This document shows, piece by piece, positions 54,319 to 64,000 of a stretch of DNA of 64,000 nucleotides. The DNA is from Niallia sp. Man26. GTDB lineage: Bacteria > Bacillota > Bacilli > Bacillales > Cytobacillaceae. The notes under the pieces are model-generated. The model did no database searches. It was given only the letters and a program-made list of their open reading frames with translations, and had not been told where the DNA came from. The position numbers and the translations under genes are program-made. The stretch lies in NCBI RefSeq assembly GCF_022049065.2, contig NZ_CP095743.1:3823077-3887076 (forward strand), written 5' to 3'. Position 1 is the first letter of the stretch. Each line of letters opens with the position of its first letter.

Positions 54319-55072
54319 TCGTAACCACTTCCTTTGCCAACTCTAAATATACTTCTGCTCCACGGGACTTTGGATCATAAATGATAATTGGTTCCCCATG
54401 GCTTGGCGCTTCGCTTAGTCTTACATTACGTGGAATAATTGTTTTAAACACTTTATCCTGGAAGTATTTTTTTACTTCTTCTATTACTTGTATCCCTAAA
54501 TTCGTACGGGCATCAAGCATTGTCAATAAGACACCTTCAATAGCAAGCTCATGATTTAAGTGCTTTTGCACCAATCTTACTGTATTCAGAAGCTGGCTCA
54601 ATCCTTCAAGTGCATAATATTCACATTGTACTGGAATTAAGACAGCATCAGATGCAGTTAGTGCATTTATTGTTAATAAGCCTAAAGATGGCGGACAATC
54701 GATCAAAATATAATCATATCTGTCCTTAACTTCTTCCAATGCTCTTTTTAAGCGGACTTCCCTGGAGATTGTGGAAACAAGCTCTATTTCTGCCCCAGCT
54801 AATTGAATTGTTGCTGGAATTACATCAAGGTTCTCTACATTTGTTGCTTTGATGACTTGGCTTGCTTCAATGTCATCTACTAACACATCATAAATGCAAT
54901 GATCTACATCTGCCTTTTCAATACCAACGCCACTTGTGGCATTTCCCTGTGGATCTGTATCAACTAAAAGTACTCTTTTTCCGATGTAAGCTAAACAAGA
55001 GCCAAGATTGACCGAGGTTGTTGTTTTTCCAACTCCCCCTTTTTGATTAGCTACCGTAATTACTCTCCCCAT
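54311..55072 (-). CDS. parA: Chromosome partitioning ATPase ParA (Soj)
   Basis: A 253-residue ParA-type ATPase with deviant Walker A KGGVGKTTTSVNLG, the switch region DTDPQGNATSG and a DCPPSLG motif. Soj works with Spo0J/ParB in chromosome segregation and regulates DnaA at oriC in Bacillus. It is the first gene of the parA-parB pair; the promoter is in the gap to its right. Confidence 0.97.
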   Translation of the reverse strand: MGRVITVANQKGGVGKTTTSVNLGSCLAYIGKRVLLVDTDPQGNATSGVGIEKADVDHCIYDVLVDDIEASQVIKATNVENLDVIPATIQLAGAEIELVSTISREVRLKRALEEVKDRYDYILIDCPPSLGLLTINALTASDAVLIPVQCEYYALEGLSQLLNTVRLVQKHLNHELAIEGVLLTMLDARTNLGIQVIEEVKKYFQDKVFKTIIPRNVRLSEAPSHGEPIIIYDPKSRGAEVYLELAKEVVTSG

Positions 55073-55476
55073 GATGTCACCTACCTTTATTACGATAAAT
55101 TACCTTCAATTATTCAGCAGAAGGTGCTGTAAATGTTATTTTATTTATTTAAATCAGACATGAAAAAGTTATTTTATTGGTAATCAGGTGTTAAATACAC
55201 CGTTTTCCCGTGATTATGACTGTTTTTATTCCTAAAAGGAACAAATGTAGCACAATCATCTATTATTTTATCATGAAAACTTCTAAATATCGTCATTTTT
55301 TAATAGAGTTTATAATATATAGAGGCATTGCTCTATTTTTTACTTCTATATATGCTACTGAAAGCCCATTTTTTCTAAGAATTTAGTAGCATTTATTTTT
55401 TTGCAGAAAAAAAGTGAGAAATTGAAACCAAAATGGCTAATGTTCTCACAGTGAATGATTATTCATTTTATAATAG
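55073..55476. other. parA upstream region
   Basis: About 400 very AT-rich bases between noc and parA. A weak dyad pairs ATGCTACT (55352-55359) with AGTAGCAT (55385-55392). No gene, clear promoter or origin element is evident. Confidence 0.5.
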
Positions 55477-56367
55477 CTATTTCTTTTTTGGAATTTTTAT
55501 GGTGAATTGATAAAAATCCTCAAACTCTTCTTCTTCAGCATTTAAATTAATACCGCTGTCAGACACCATTGTAAGGGATTGTCGAATTGTATTGACTGCA
55601 ATACGCATATCTTTGCTGAAAGCCTTTCTTTTTGGCTTAGGCTTTTGTTCTGCCTGTTCCAGCATTTTAGCGACGCGCTCTTCTGTCTGTTTTACATTTA
55701 AGTTCTTCTCTAGTATTTCTTGAAGGAGCTTAAGCTGCTTTTCTGTTTCTTTCAATGGAATCAGAGATCTGGCATGACGCTCTGATATTTGCTTATTGAG
55801 AAGTGCCTCCTGTATTTCCTCAGGAAGTTTTAACAGTCTCAGCTTGTTAGCTACCGTTGACTGTCCTTTTCCTAACCGCTGGGCAAGTGCCTCTTGTGTC
55901 AGGTTATGGAGTTCGAGTAATTTGCCGTAGGCTACAGCCTCTTCTATCGGTGACAGTTCTTCCCTTTGAAGGTTCTCTATCAAGGCTACAGAAGCAGTTT
56001 CTGTATCGCTCATATTCTTAATGATAGCAGGAGCTTCTTCCCACCCTAGCTTTTTCATTGCCCGCCAGCGTCTTTCACCTGCAATTATCTCATATTTACC
56101 TCTATCATATTCCCGTACAACAATTGGCTGTATAATGCCATGTGTATGAATGGTTCTTGATAATTCTTCTATTTTTTCATCATCAAATACAGTTCTTGGT
56201 TGAAAACGGTTTGGAACAATCTGGCTTATTGGCAATCTATTAATCTCTTCATTATTTACCATTTTTTCAAGCTCCTCATTAGCGTCTACCGTCTCGAATT
56301 GACTTTCTTCTTCTGTATTATTCCCTTTTTCGCCTAAGCCAAAAAAGCGTGAGAAAGAAGGCTTCAA
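55477..56367 (-). CDS. noc: Nucleoid occlusion protein Noc
   Basis: A 296-residue ParB-like protein that binds DNA and the membrane to keep the division septum off the nucleoid. It has a basic amphipathic N-terminus [14 protein letters not shown], the ParB domain with [15 protein letters not shown] and [20 protein letters not shown], and the [23 protein letters not shown]. The TTG at 56367 gives [10 protein letters not shown], matching the known Noc start; AAAGGTGG lies 8 bases upstream and overlaps the GTG at 56379. Confidence 0.93.
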   Translation of the reverse strand: MKPSFSRFFGLGEKGNNTEEESQFETVDANEELEKMVNNEEINRLPISQIVPNRFQPRTVFDDEKIEELSRTIHTHGIIQPIVVREYDRGKYEIIAGERRWRAMKKLGWEEAPAIIKNMSDTETASVALIENLQREELSPIEEAVAYGKLLELHNLTQEALAQRLGKGQSTVANKLRLLKLPEEIQEALLNKQISERHARSLIPLKETEKQLKLLQEILEKNLNVKQTEERVAKMLEQAEQKPKPKRKAFSKDMRIAVNTIRQSLTMVSDSGINLNAEEEEFEDFYQFTIKIPKKK

Positions 56368-56560
56368 AACCTGCACCACCTTTACGAAACTCCCTATTAT
56401 TTAAAAAAATCCAAGCATTTTTACTGCAATATATAAATATAATAAGAAACTTCTTTAATTTTCATTTACTGTGCTTTTTATAGTTATATTATATAGTAGA
56501 TAGAAAAAATGATATAGTACAAAAAATAAGATAATCGCCTGTTGATAAGCTATTTCTTTG

Positions 56561-56595
56561 ATGAATATATGCTATTTTACATAGCATATATTCAT
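56561..56595 (-). terminator. Hairpin at the end of rsmG
   Basis: ATGAATATATGCTAT / ATAGCATATATTCAT with a 5-base loop overlaps the rsmG stop. No T run follows, so termination is uncertain; it may protect the 3' end. Confidence 0.6.
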
Positions 56596-57311
56596 TCAAT
56601 CGGTTCCTTGTTTGGAGTACCTGGTTTTCTAGGGTACTTTTTCGGCGTTTGTTTTTCTTTTGAGATAACAAGTATGTTGCGCTCACTTTCTTCAATTGGA
56701 AGAGTAAATGAATGGGCATTGACCAATTTCCCGCCTAGAACAGCTATGGCTTTTTTGCCAGCTTCTATTTCCTCTTGTGCACTTGCCGCTTTCATAGCAA
56801 CAAATACGCCTCCAACCTTTACCAATGGCATACATAGTTCACTTAAAACCGATAACCTTGCTACAGCTCTTGCTGTTACCATGTCGAAAGTTTCCCGATA
56901 TTCTTTGTTTTGTCCGAATGTTTCCGCTCTGTCATGGATAAACTGGACTTCTTTTAAATCTAAAGCCTTTGCTAAATGCTCTAAAAAGTGAATACGTTTT
57001 TTTAATGAGTCAACAATTGTTATTTTCAGCTGCGGGAAAGCTATTTTCAGCGGTATGCTCGGGAATCCCGCCCCTGCTCCAACATCGCAAATATGAATAG
57101 GCGACTTAAAGCTTTCTAAATAAAATCCTGCTGTGATGGAATCATAAAAATGTTTCAAATAAACCTCAGATTGTTCTGTAATAGCAGTCAGGTTCATTTT
57201 TTCATTCCATTCAACAAGTGTTTCAAAATAAATCTTAAACTGTTCCATCTGCCTATCAGAGAGCTCCAGACCTTTCTCTCGGAGCATTTGTCTAAATTGT
57301 TCTGTATTCAT
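56592..57311 (-). CDS. rsmG: 16S rRNA (guanine527-N7)-methyltransferase RsmG (GidB)
   Basis: A 239-residue SAM-dependent methyltransferase that modifies G527 of 16S rRNA. It has the SAM-binding motif [17 protein letters not shown], an [15 protein letters not shown] segment and an early [19 protein letters not shown] stretch. The ATG at 57311 follows AAAGGGAG and gives the usual length; the longer frame runs into the mnmG end. Confidence 0.96.
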   Translation of the reverse strand: MNTEQFRQMLREKGLELSDRQMEQFKIYFETLVEWNEKMNLTAITEQSEVYLKHFYDSITAGFYLESFKSPIHICDVGAGAGFPSIPLKIAFPQLKITIVDSLKKRIHFLEHLAKALDLKEVQFIHDRAETFGQNKEYRETFDMVTARAVARLSVLSELCMPLVKVGGVFVAMKAASAQEEIEAGKKAIAVLGGKLVNAHSFTLPIEESERNILVISKEKQTPKKYPRKPGTPNKEPIE

Positions 57312-57411
57312 GCTTGCTCCCTTTCCATCCAATTCCTGATTATGTATATTTTTTACAACAGGAGAGGCTTCTTGCCTAAGGTAATACAGGCAAAAAGCCA
57401 ATCACTTTCTA

Positions 57412-59295
57412 TTACACTCGCGCTATGCGACCTTGCTCCAAATATACTAATAGTATGGATATATCTGCAGGATTTACTCCAGAGATTCTAGAAGCCTGTG
57501 CCAAAGATAATGGCCGTACCATTTTCAACTTCTGCTTTGCTTCTGTTGCAAGGCTGGAAATTGCATCATAATCGATGTTCTCTGGAATTTTTTTGTTTTC
57601 CATTTTCTTCAGACGATCTACTTGCTGCAATGATTTATCAATATAACCTTCATACTTTATTTGGATTTCTACTTGTTCTGTTACTTCGTCAGATAAACCA
57701 GCTTCACTTGGTGCTAATTGTTGTATATGCTTGTAGTTCATTTCTGGTCTTCTCAGCAGATCCGCTGCCTTAATGCCGTCTTTCAATTCACTGCCGCCTT
57801 GTTCTTTAATGACAGCTTGAACTTGTTCATTTGGCTTAAGGATAATTTCTTTTAAGCGGTTCTTTTCTTGTTCGATCTGTTGCTTTTTGTCAGTGAATTT
57901 ATTATATCTTTCTTCCGCTATTAAGCCGATTTCATATCCATAGTCAGTTAAGCGCAAATCTGCATTATCATGGCGAAGCAGAAGGCGGTATTCTGCTCTG
58001 GAAGTTAGCAGGCGGTACGGTTCATTTGTGCCCTTCGTAACAAGATCATCAATCAATACTCCAATATAGGCATCAGAGCGGCTTAAGATAAGCTGTTCTT
58101 TACCAGTGGCATTCAAACCTGCGTTAATTCCTGCCATTAAACCTTGGCCGGCAGCCTCTTCATAACCTGAAGTACCGTTAATTTGACCTGCTGTATAGAG
58201 ATTCTTAATTTTCTTTGTTTCTAATGTTGGCCATAATTGAGTAGGTACAATAGCATCATATTCAATGGCATAACCTGCTCTCATCATTTGGACATTTTCC
58301 AATCCAGGAATTGTACGAAGGATTTCTTGCTGTACATCCTCAGGCAAGCTTGTTGACAAGCCTTGTACATAAACCTCCTGCGTATTCTTACCTTCCGGCT
58401 CAAGGAAAATTTGATGTCTTGGTTTATCATTAAAGCGAACGACTTTATCTTCAATAGATGGGCAATAGCGCGGCCCTGTTCCCTTGATCATCCCAGAATA
58501 CATTGGGGATCGATGCAAGTTGTCATCAATAATTTGATGCGTTTTTTCATTTGTATATGTCAGCCAGCATGGCAGCTGTTCTGTAATATATTTTGTTGTC
58601 TCGTAAGAAAACGCTCTTGGAACATCATCACCTGGTTGGATTTCCGTCTTGCTGTAGTCAATAGAATGACTGTTTACTCTCGGCGGTGTTCCTGTTTTAA
58701 AACGAACAAGATCAAATCCTAATTCCTGCAGATGTTCAGATAGACGAATCGATGGCTGCTGGTTATTTGGACCACTTGAATATTTCAGCTCACCAAGGAT
58801 AATTTCTCCGCGTAGATAAGTTCCCGTAGTTACTACAACCGTTTTAGCAGTATAAGTAGCACCTGTTTTTGTGATAACACCTTTTACTGTATTGTCTTCT
58901 ACAATCAACTGTTCAACCATACCTTGGATCAATGTTAAGTTTGGCTGATTTTCCAGTGTTTTTTTCATTTCGTGCTGATACATATATTTGTCTGCCTGTG
59001 CACGAAGAGCTCTGACTGCAGGCCCTTTTCCTGTATTCAACATTCTCATTTGGATATAGGTTTTATCGATGTTTTTACCCATTTCTCCGCCAAGTGCGTC
59101 AATTTCTCTAACGACAATTCCTTTAGCCGGCCCCCCAACAGATGGGTTACACGGCATAAAAGCTACCATATCTAAATTTATAGTCAACATCAATGTATTG
59201 GCGCCCAATCTTGCGGCTGCAAGACCTGCTTCACACCCAGCATGTCCTGCCCCAATCACAATGACATCATAATTTCCTGCTTCGTACTGCATCAT
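57412..59295 (-). CDS. mnmG: tRNA modification protein MnmG (GidA)
   Basis: A 627-residue FAD-dependent enzyme that with MnmE adds the carboxymethylaminomethyl group to U34 of certain tRNAs. The FAD motif [20 protein letters not shown] lies at the N-terminus, [20 protein letters not shown] and the GidA signature [15 protein letters not shown] follow. TAGGAGG precedes two adjacent ATGs; the first (59295) is used. It follows mnmE by about 30 bases. Confidence 0.97.
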   Translation of the reverse strand: MMQYEAGNYDVIVIGAGHAGCEAGLAAARLGANTLMLTINLDMVAFMPCNPSVGGPAKGIVVREIDALGGEMGKNIDKTYIQMRMLNTGKGPAVRALRAQADKYMYQHEMKKTLENQPNLTLIQGMVEQLIVEDNTVKGVITKTGATYTAKTVVVTTGTYLRGEIILGELKYSSGPNNQQPSIRLSEHLQELGFDLVRFKTGTPPRVNSHSIDYSKTEIQPGDDVPRAFSYETTKYITEQLPCWLTYTNEKTHQIIDDNLHRSPMYSGMIKGTGPRYCPSIEDKVVRFNDKPRHQIFLEPEGKNTQEVYVQGLSTSLPEDVQQEILRTIPGLENVQMMRAGYAIEYDAIVPTQLWPTLETKKIKNLYTAGQINGTSGYEEAAGQGLMAGINAGLNATGKEQLILSRSDAYIGVLIDDLVTKGTNEPYRLLTSRAEYRLLLRHDNADLRLTDYGYEIGLIAEERYNKFTDKKQQIEQEKNRLKEIILKPNEQVQAVIKEQGGSELKDGIKAADLLRRPEMNYKHIQQLAPSEAGLSDEVTEQVEIQIKYEGYIDKSLQQVDRLKKMENKKIPENIDYDAISSLATEAKQKLKMVRPLSLAQASRISGVNPADISILLVYLEQGRIARV

Positions 59296-59322
59296 GGTGC
59301 CTCCTAACTGCAACTTTTTCTT

Positions 59323-60708
59323 TTATTTACCTAAGCAAAATTGGGAGAACAGCTGATCAATCAGGCTTTCGTGTACACTATCGCCGATGATTTCACCAAG
59401 CAGTTCCCAAGTTCTTGTTAAATCTATTTGGACAATATCAATTGGGGTTCCCATTTCCACTCCTGAAATGGCTTCATTAATAGATTGAAGCGCTTGGTTC
59501 AGAAGGGAGATATGTCTTGTATTGGACACATATGTCATATCACTTGCTTCAATTGCACCTTCAAAAAACAGGCTGGAAATTGCCTCTTCTAGCTGGTTGA
59601 TGCCCTTATCCTGCAACAGTGAAGTAGTAACCATTTTTTGATTAGCTGACAATTCCTTTATACGCTCCATATCAATTTTTTGCGGCAGGTCTGTCTTATT
59701 TACAATCACTATATAATCCATGCCCTCAACCGCTTTGAACAGATTGACATCCTCTTCTGTCAAAGCATCTGCATAATTGAGAACAAGCAGGATTAAGTCT
59801 GCTTCCTTTAAAACCTTTCTGGACTTTTCAACACCAATTCTTTCAACAATGTCCTCTGTTTCACGGATACCTGCCGTATCTAGCAGACGAAGAGGTACAC
59901 CGCGGACATTAACATATTCCTCAATAACATCTCTTGTCGTACCAGGAATATCTGTTACGATTGCCTTATTATCTTGGACCAAGCTGTTCAACAATGAGGA
60001 TTTTCCTACATTAGGCCGTCCTACAATAACCGTTGAAAGTCCTTCTCTTAATATTTTGCCTTGCTGAGAAGTCTGAAGCAGCTTCTTTATCTCCGCCTGT
60101 ACAAACCGAGATTTATCGAGCATAAGCTGATGAGTCATTTCTTCCACATCATCATATTCAGGATAATCTATATTAACCTCAACTTGCGCGAGTGTCTCTA
60201 ATATTTCTTGTCTCAAGGTTCTAATCAGCTTTGAAAGTCTTCCTTCCATTTGTCCAAGGGCTACATTCATTGCTTTGTCCGTTTTCGCTCTGATCAAATC
60301 CATGACTGCTTCTGCTTGGGACAAATCGATTCTTCCATTTAGAAATGCTCTTTTCGTAAATTCACCTGGTTCAGCAAGTCTTGCACCGTTCGTTACAAGC
60401 AACTGAAGCAAACGATTTACAGAAGCCATTCCGCCATGACAGTTAATTTCAATAACATCCTCTTTAGTGAATGTTTTTGGTCCCTTCATTACAGAAATCA
60501 TTACTTCCTCAATTGTTTCATCCGTAGCCGGGTCAATGATATGCCCATAATGAATAGTATGACTTGCTACCTCTTTTATCTTTTTATTTCCTATACTTTT
60601 AAATACCTTATCTGCAATCGCAAATGAGTCTGGCCCACTCAATCTTACAATCGCAATCGCTCCCTCTCCCATTGGTGTGGAGATTGCAGCTATAGTATCA
60701 AATTCCAT
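59323..60708 (-). CDS. mnmE: tRNA modification GTPase MnmE (TrmE)
   Basis: A 461-residue GTPase partner of MnmG. It has an N-terminal folate-binding domain ([20 protein letters not shown]), a helical middle and a G domain with G1 [13 protein letters not shown]3 DTAGIRE and G4 NKTDL. The C-terminal motif FCLGK contains the catalytic Cys. It is first of the mnmE-mnmG-rsmG set; DnaA boxes fill the gap upstream. Confidence 0.97.
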   Translation of the reverse strand: MEFDTIAAISTPMGEGAIAIVRLSGPDSFAIADKVFKSIGNKKIKEVASHTIHYGHIIDPATDETIEEVMISVMKGPKTFTKEDVIEINCHGGMASVNRLLQLLVTNGARLAEPGEFTKRAFLNGRIDLSQAEAVMDLIRAKTDKAMNVALGQMEGRLSKLIRTLRQEILETLAQVEVNIDYPEYDDVEEMTHQLMLDKSRFVQAEIKKLLQTSQQGKILREGLSTVIVGRPNVGKSSLLNSLVQDNKAIVTDIPGTTRDVIEEYVNVRGVPLRLLDTAGIRETEDIVERIGVEKSRKVLKEADLILLVLNYADALTEEDVNLFKAVEGMDYIVIVNKTDLPQKIDMERIKELSANQKMVTTSLLQDKGINQLEEAISSLFFEGAIEASDMTYVSNTRHISLLNQALQSINEAISGVEMGTPIDIVQIDLTRTWELLGEIIGDSVHESLIDQLFSQFCLGK

Positions 60709-61033
60709 GCTGTCACCTCAAATCATTAAAAATCTATATATAGAAACTGATGTAAACTTATCAACAACTCATTTAATTGTTACAATAGATTAGATTATCA
60801 TATCCACAACTTTTAAAAAAGAAAAAAATCCGCACACTTATCCACATTACTATTCTTTATTATTACCATTTTATCTTATCCACATGTGAATAACAATAAA
60901 ACGCACCAAAAATAGCGCTGTTCAGACAAATAATTCACAGATTTTATGGCTATTTTGCCGAATATGCTCTGTAAAGATGAATACTGGTTAACTTTTGAAG
61001 GGAATTTTGCAGAATGTTAATGTAAGAAGGAAC
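60709..61033. other. mnmE upstream region
   Basis: About 325 bases holding the DnaA-box cluster (60758-60893) and probably the mnmE promoter. No gene is supported. Confidence 0.6.
60758..60893. promoter_or_regulatory. DnaA-box cluster upstream of mnmE
   Basis: Two perfect boxes TTATCCACA (60838-60846 and 60876-60884), an inverted near-box TGTGAATAA (60885-60893) that forms a dyad with the second, and near-boxes TTATCAACA (about 60758) and ATATCCACA (about 60800). Confidence 0.7.
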
Positions 61034-61074
61034 AAAAAAAGACAATCCCAAAAATTTTGAGAATGTCTTTTTTT
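61034..61074 (-). terminator. Intrinsic terminator of the rnpA-spoIIIJ-jag genes
   Basis: AAAAAAAGACA ... TGTCTTTTTTT with an AAAATTTT core, just after the jag stop. Confidence 0.8.
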
Positions 61075-61080
61075 CTTATT

Positions 61081-61716
61081 TTATGCTTTTTGAATAGGCT
61101 TTTTTTCTGGAGAAATGATAATATGCCTGAAAGCATCTTCACCTGATGAACAGGTGCTTATACCTTTAATGCCTGTTAATGCATTATGAATGATTTTTCT
61201 TTCATTTGACGGCATTGGCTCTAACGAAATTTCTTTGCCAATCTTTAGGGCTTTATGGGCCGTTCTTTCTGCAAGCTGTATAAGGGATTGCTTTCTTCTT
61301 TCCCGGTAGCCTTCAGCGTCTAGCGTGACCCTTAAGTATTCATCGGAATTCTTATTAATGACCAATTGCGTTAAATACTGAAGTGAGTTGAGCGTTTGTC
61401 CCCTTTTTCCAATTAAAAGGGCGATCTTGTCTCCTTTTAATTCAAAAAAGATATTCCTGCCCGACTTTTTTGCCGAAATAGATGCGTTAACTCCCATTTG
61501 GGTGCAAATATCCTGCAAAAATCGCTCTGCAGATTCTAGAGGCGTCTCAAGCTTCCTTACAGTTACAGTAGCCGAGCGGGCCCCAATTCCTAAAAAACCT
61601 TTTTTTCCTTTATCAACAACAATGATTTCGGCTTGGTTCTTTGTTGTCTTAAGCTGAGCTAAAGCTGATTCCACTGCTGCTTCGACTGAATGTCCTGTAG
61701 CAGTTACCTCTCTCAC
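61081..61716 (-). CDS. jag: RNA-binding protein Jag (KhpB)
   Basis: A 211-residue protein with an N-terminal Jag domain ([28 protein letters not shown]), a KH domain with the GxxG loop in [20 protein letters not shown], and an R3H domain ending EKK. Jag/KhpB binds RNA and influences cell elongation; in Bacillus it is made with SpoIIIJ. The start overlaps the spoIIIJ stop by 4 bases. Confidence 0.95.
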   Translation of the reverse strand: MREVTATGHSVEAAVESALAQLKTTKNQAEIIVVDKGKKGFLGIGARSATVTVRKLETPLESAERFLQDICTQMGVNASISAKKSGRNIFFELKGDKIALLIGKRGQTLNSLQYLTQLVINKNSDEYLRVTLDAEGYRERRKQSLIQLAERTAHKALKIGKEISLEPMPSNERKIIHNALTGIKGISTCSSGEDAFRHIIISPEKKPIQKA

Positions 61717-62492
61717 TTTTTGGCTCCCTCCAATTTTCCTGTCTGACCGGACTTCTTCAACTCCGGACCTTTGATGAAGTACGTTTGGATAATGGTAAAG
61801 ATATTACCTACAACCCAGTATAGTGATAATGCAGCTGGGAAGTTAATAGCAAATACTAAGATCATGATTGGCATAATCCAAAGCATCATAACCATTTGCG
61901 GGTTTTGGTTAGCTGTTCCTGCCATTGTCATTTTTGTTTGGATGAATGTCGTAATCCCTGCAATGATAGGAAGCAGATAGAATGGATCTGGCTGTCCTAA
62001 GTTAAACCATAAAAATTCATGCTGAGCAATTTCTCTTGTACGTGAAATAGCGTGGTAGAAACCAATCAATATTGGCATCTGAACGATTAATGGAAAACAT
62101 CCTGCCAATGGATTTACTTTATTTTCTTGGAAAAGCTTCATTGTTTCTTCTTGCAGCTTTTGTTGTGTTTTTTGATCTTTAGAGCTGTATTTTTTTCTTA
62201 ATGCTTCCATTTCAGGCTGCACTGCCTGCATCGCTTTACTGTTTTTAGTTTGCTTAATCATTAACGGCAAAATAACAAGACGAACTAGTATTGTTACAAT
62301 AATGATAGATATACCAAAGCTTCCGCCGGCAAGTTCTGCTGTTTTAATGATGAGCTGTGATAATGGATAAACAATATATTCATTCCAGAAGCCATCACTT
62401 TCTGAAGTGATCGGCTGATTGAATTCTGTACATCCAGCCAAGATAGTCACTAAAAATAATAGACCAAATAGCAACACTAATTTTTTCTTCAA
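61713..62492 (-). CDS. spoIIIJ: Membrane protein insertase YidC/SpoIIIJ (OxaA1)
   Basis: A 259-residue insertase and chaperone for membrane proteins, needed for sigma-G activity in sporulation. The N-terminus is a lipoprotein signal with lipobox LAGC (Cys21), then five TM segments including [20 protein letters not shown] and the [20 protein letters not shown] cytoplasmic loop. The TTG at 62492 is chosen because AGGAGG lies 9 bases upstream, giving the usual length. Confidence 0.95.
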   Translation of the reverse strand: MKKKLVLLFGLLFLVTILAGCTEFNQPITSESDGFWNEYIVYPLSQLIIKTAELAGGSFGISIIIVTILVRLVILPLMIKQTKNSKAMQAVQPEMEALRKKYSSKDQKTQQKLQEETMKLFQENKVNPLAGCFPLIVQMPILIGFYHAISRTREIAQHEFLWFNLGQPDPFYLLPIIAGITTFIQTKMTMAGTANQNPQMVMMLWIMPIMILVFAINFPAALSLYWVVGNIFTIIQTYFIKGPELKKSGQTGKLEGAKK

Positions 62493-62591
62493 CCGTAAAA
62501 TCCTCCTGTTAATAAATAATAGAGCCAAAATTAGCTTCTGGCTTCATTGTATCCTAATTTAGATGATATAGGAAACGCTTAACTTGAAATT

Positions 62592-62942
62592 TCACTGAAT
62601 CTTTCTTTTTAAGACCTTTGCAATTTTCAGAACATGGAGAAGGCTCTTTTTTGTTTCCTCATATTCCATTTCAGCTAGAGGCTTTCTAGCAATAATGACA
62701 TAATCCGCTTCATTTTCCAAAGAATCTCCGATTTCCAAAAATATCTGCCTTATATACCGTTTAATTTTATTTCTCATAACGGCATTTCCAATCTTTTTGC
62801 TGACAGAAAGCCCAATTCTAAAATGAGCTTGTCCGCTTTTTTCATACTTATATACAACAAACTGCCTATTGCCGAATGATTGTCCCTTTTTAAATACTTC
62901 TTGAAACTCTTTACTTTTTTTTACGCGATATTCTTTCTTCAA
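62592..62942 (-). CDS. rnpA: Ribonuclease P protein component
   Basis: A 116-residue basic protein that helps RNase P RNA cut tRNA 5' leaders. It begins [20 protein letters not shown] and has the signature [20 protein letters not shown] followed by [11 protein letters not shown]. It lies between rpmH and spoIIIJ. Confidence 0.97.
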   Translation of the reverse strand: MKKEYRVKKSKEFQEVFKKGQSFGNRQFVVYKYEKSGQAHFRIGLSVSKKIGNAVMRNKIKRYIRQIFLEIGDSLENEADYVIIARKPLAEMEYEETKKSLLHVLKIAKVLKRKIQ

Positions 62943-63054
62943 ATCATTTACTCCTTATTTATTCAATACTTTCCGAATCTATATTATTTATGTACCTTCC
63001 AACATAGAAACATCCTTTGCTTCAAAACCAGGAGCTTATATATCCATTATAGTA

Positions 63055-63084
63055 TGGGCTCTTAAGATTTATTCTAAGAGCCCA
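63055..63084. repeat. 10-bp inverted repeat between rpmH and rnpA
   Basis: TGGGCTCTTA / TAAGAGCCCA around a 10-base loop. It lies in the spacer and may be a processing or attenuation structure; no clear T run follows. Confidence 0.5.
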
Positions 63085-63107
63085 TAACTTTTCAGTCCAT
63101 TTATCGA

Positions 63108-63134
63108 AAAAAAGACCACTGACGTTTCAGTGGC
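63108..63134 (-). terminator. Intrinsic terminator or attenuator after rpmH
   Basis: CCACTGA / TCAGTGG with a 4-base loop and TTTTTTT on the minus strand, directly next to the rpmH stop. Confidence 0.75.
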
Positions 63135-63299
<165 letters not shown>

Positions 63300-63317
63300 T
63301 TACAGACAGTCCTTACA

Positions 63318-63347
63318 ATTATATAAACATAGCTGATTGATTGTCAA
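63318..63347 (-). promoter_or_regulatory. Sigma-A promoter of rpmH
   Basis: On the minus strand -35 TTGACA, an 18-base spacer and -10 TATAAT, about 50 bases upstream of the rpmH start codon. Confidence 0.7.
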
Positions 63348-63590
63348 CCATTCATTTATTTTCTAGTCTATTTATCCTTGTTGATCGCTCTAACAAGTTT
63401 TTGCTTTATGTTCTATAACATCGGAAATATCCTGTAAAACATATGCTACGTACTATATTTCTTTCTGAATAGTAATAATAAGGAATAGAAGGCCACTTGT
63501 CAATACGCTGTCATTTTTTGCTTCTCCCCAAATGGATATTTAATTTTTTTACATTGCTTAAATAAGCACTTAAATTGCATATTTCGAGCC

Positions 63591-63854
63591 TGTGGATAAA
63601 ATTTCGACATTTTTTTCACTGTCCACAATACTTATTTACAGGTTTTTAACAAACTAATAACCTGTGGACATTTATTATCAACATATTGTTTCACTTGTGG
63701 ATAAGATATGAAAAACCATTGCAGTTATTATGATTTTTTGATATTATAGTTTTGTTTTCACATTTGAATAATTTCTGTGTATAACTCTTTTATCCACAGA
63801 ATGTGGATAAAATGTGGACAGCTTATTAGACACCTCTTAAAAGAGTTGTCCACA
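63591..63854. promoter_or_regulatory. oriC: oriC, DnaA-box region upstream of dnaA
   Basis: Perfect boxes are TGTGGATAA at 63591-63599, 63696-63704 and 63802-63810 and TTATCCACA at 63790-63798. One-mismatch boxes include TGTGGACAT (63663), TTATCAACA (63675), TGTGGACAG (63813) and TTGTCCACA (63846). The boxes lie in both orientations with AT-rich spacers. This is the incA-type part of a Bacillus origin; the unwinding part is expected beyond dnaA, outside the window. Confidence 0.88.
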
Positions 63855-63996
63855 AATAGTGGATACTGTCGAAATGCTATTTAACTTCCTTATTATATAT
63901 TTTTTCCACAGATCATTATTAATGTATTGGCAGATTAGCTCTTTTTTTAGGAATCTGTTCTTTTCGGCACGCAAATAAAAAGGAAAAGGAGGGAAA

Positions 63997-64000
63997 TTGG
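63997..64000 (+). CDS. dnaA: First bases of dnaA (partial)
   Basis: AAAGGAGGG ends 3 bases before TTGG at the window edge. DnaA proteins of Bacillus begin Met-Glu-Asn, and TTG followed by G would suit a TTG start and a Glu codon. Position next to the DnaA boxes and opposite rpmH supports dnaA. The short RBS spacing leaves some doubt about the exact start. Confidence 0.4.

Noticed and set aside
55073..55476. Possible small RNA or origin element in the AT-rich gap before parA
   Set aside because: Only a weak 8-bp dyad is visible; no promoter, DnaA box or terminator arrangement supports a feature.

Overview
The window is low-GC Firmicute DNA from a spore-forming Bacillaceae chromosome (Bacillus sensu lato; I cannot name the species). 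It is the stretch immediately left of the replication origin. The right end carries the conserved rnpA-rpmH region, a dense set of DnaA boxes and what looks like the ribosome binding site and first bases of dnaA. From there leftwards almost every core gene is on the minus strand, so transcription runs away from oriC with replication. Three perfect parS sites (inside walK, before ssb, inside parB) and one degenerate copy (20066-20081) fit an origin domain bound by ParB.

Right half (about 32.8-64 kb): the order is the familiar Bacillus one. It runs rpmH, rnpA, spoIIIJ/yidC, jag, mnmE, mnmG, rsmG, noc, parA (soj), parB (spo0J), yyaC, an MscS channel, a DUF951 gene, ychF, a GT4 glycosyltransferase, rpsF-ssb-rpsR, gdpP-rplI, dnaC (replicative helicase), purA, four tRNA genes (Lys-Glu-Asp-Phe), walR-walK-yycH-yycI-walJ-htrA, a CxxH/CxxC small protein and rlmH. 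Readable control elements include an S6:S18-like leader on rpsF, paired PurBoxes before purA, DnaA-box clusters at about 33.3-33.65 kb and 60.76-60.89 kb, and many intrinsic terminators.

Left half (1-32.8 kb): accessory and metabolic genes on both strands. They include DoxX, a FUSC membrane protein, a PspA pair, a HemAT-like globin-coupled chemoreceptor in which the heme-ligating histidine appears to be tyrosine, and a MarR/SDR pair with three operator-like palindromes. Next come cstA with a cre site, a phosphonate-type ABC transporter operon ending in a tyrosine phosphatase with a divergent GntR regulator, and a decayed PhnE remnant. These are followed by an AT-rich glycosyltransferase pair, an FG-GAP-like protein, a PQQ-type sugar dehydrogenase, a two-component system with a duplicated-domain lipoprotein, and adhP behind a Rex-like operator. 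The last part holds a DUF6270-like gene, a YfhP-like membrane protein with a UgtP-like glycosyltransferase, an alpha/beta hydrolase whose Shine-Dalgarno lies in a 20-bp perfect hairpin, a radical-SAM/SPASM enzyme and a YobU/YobV-like pair.

No CRISPR array, insertion sequence, prophage or recognised defence island was seen. The most unusual items are the His-to-Tyr globin sensor, the SD-sequestering hairpin, the DnaA-box clusters outside oriC, the two-domain lipoprotein with its two-component system, and two small gene remnants (14308-14463 and 32636-32785). Function calls rest on reading motifs and remembered family features; no database search was run.
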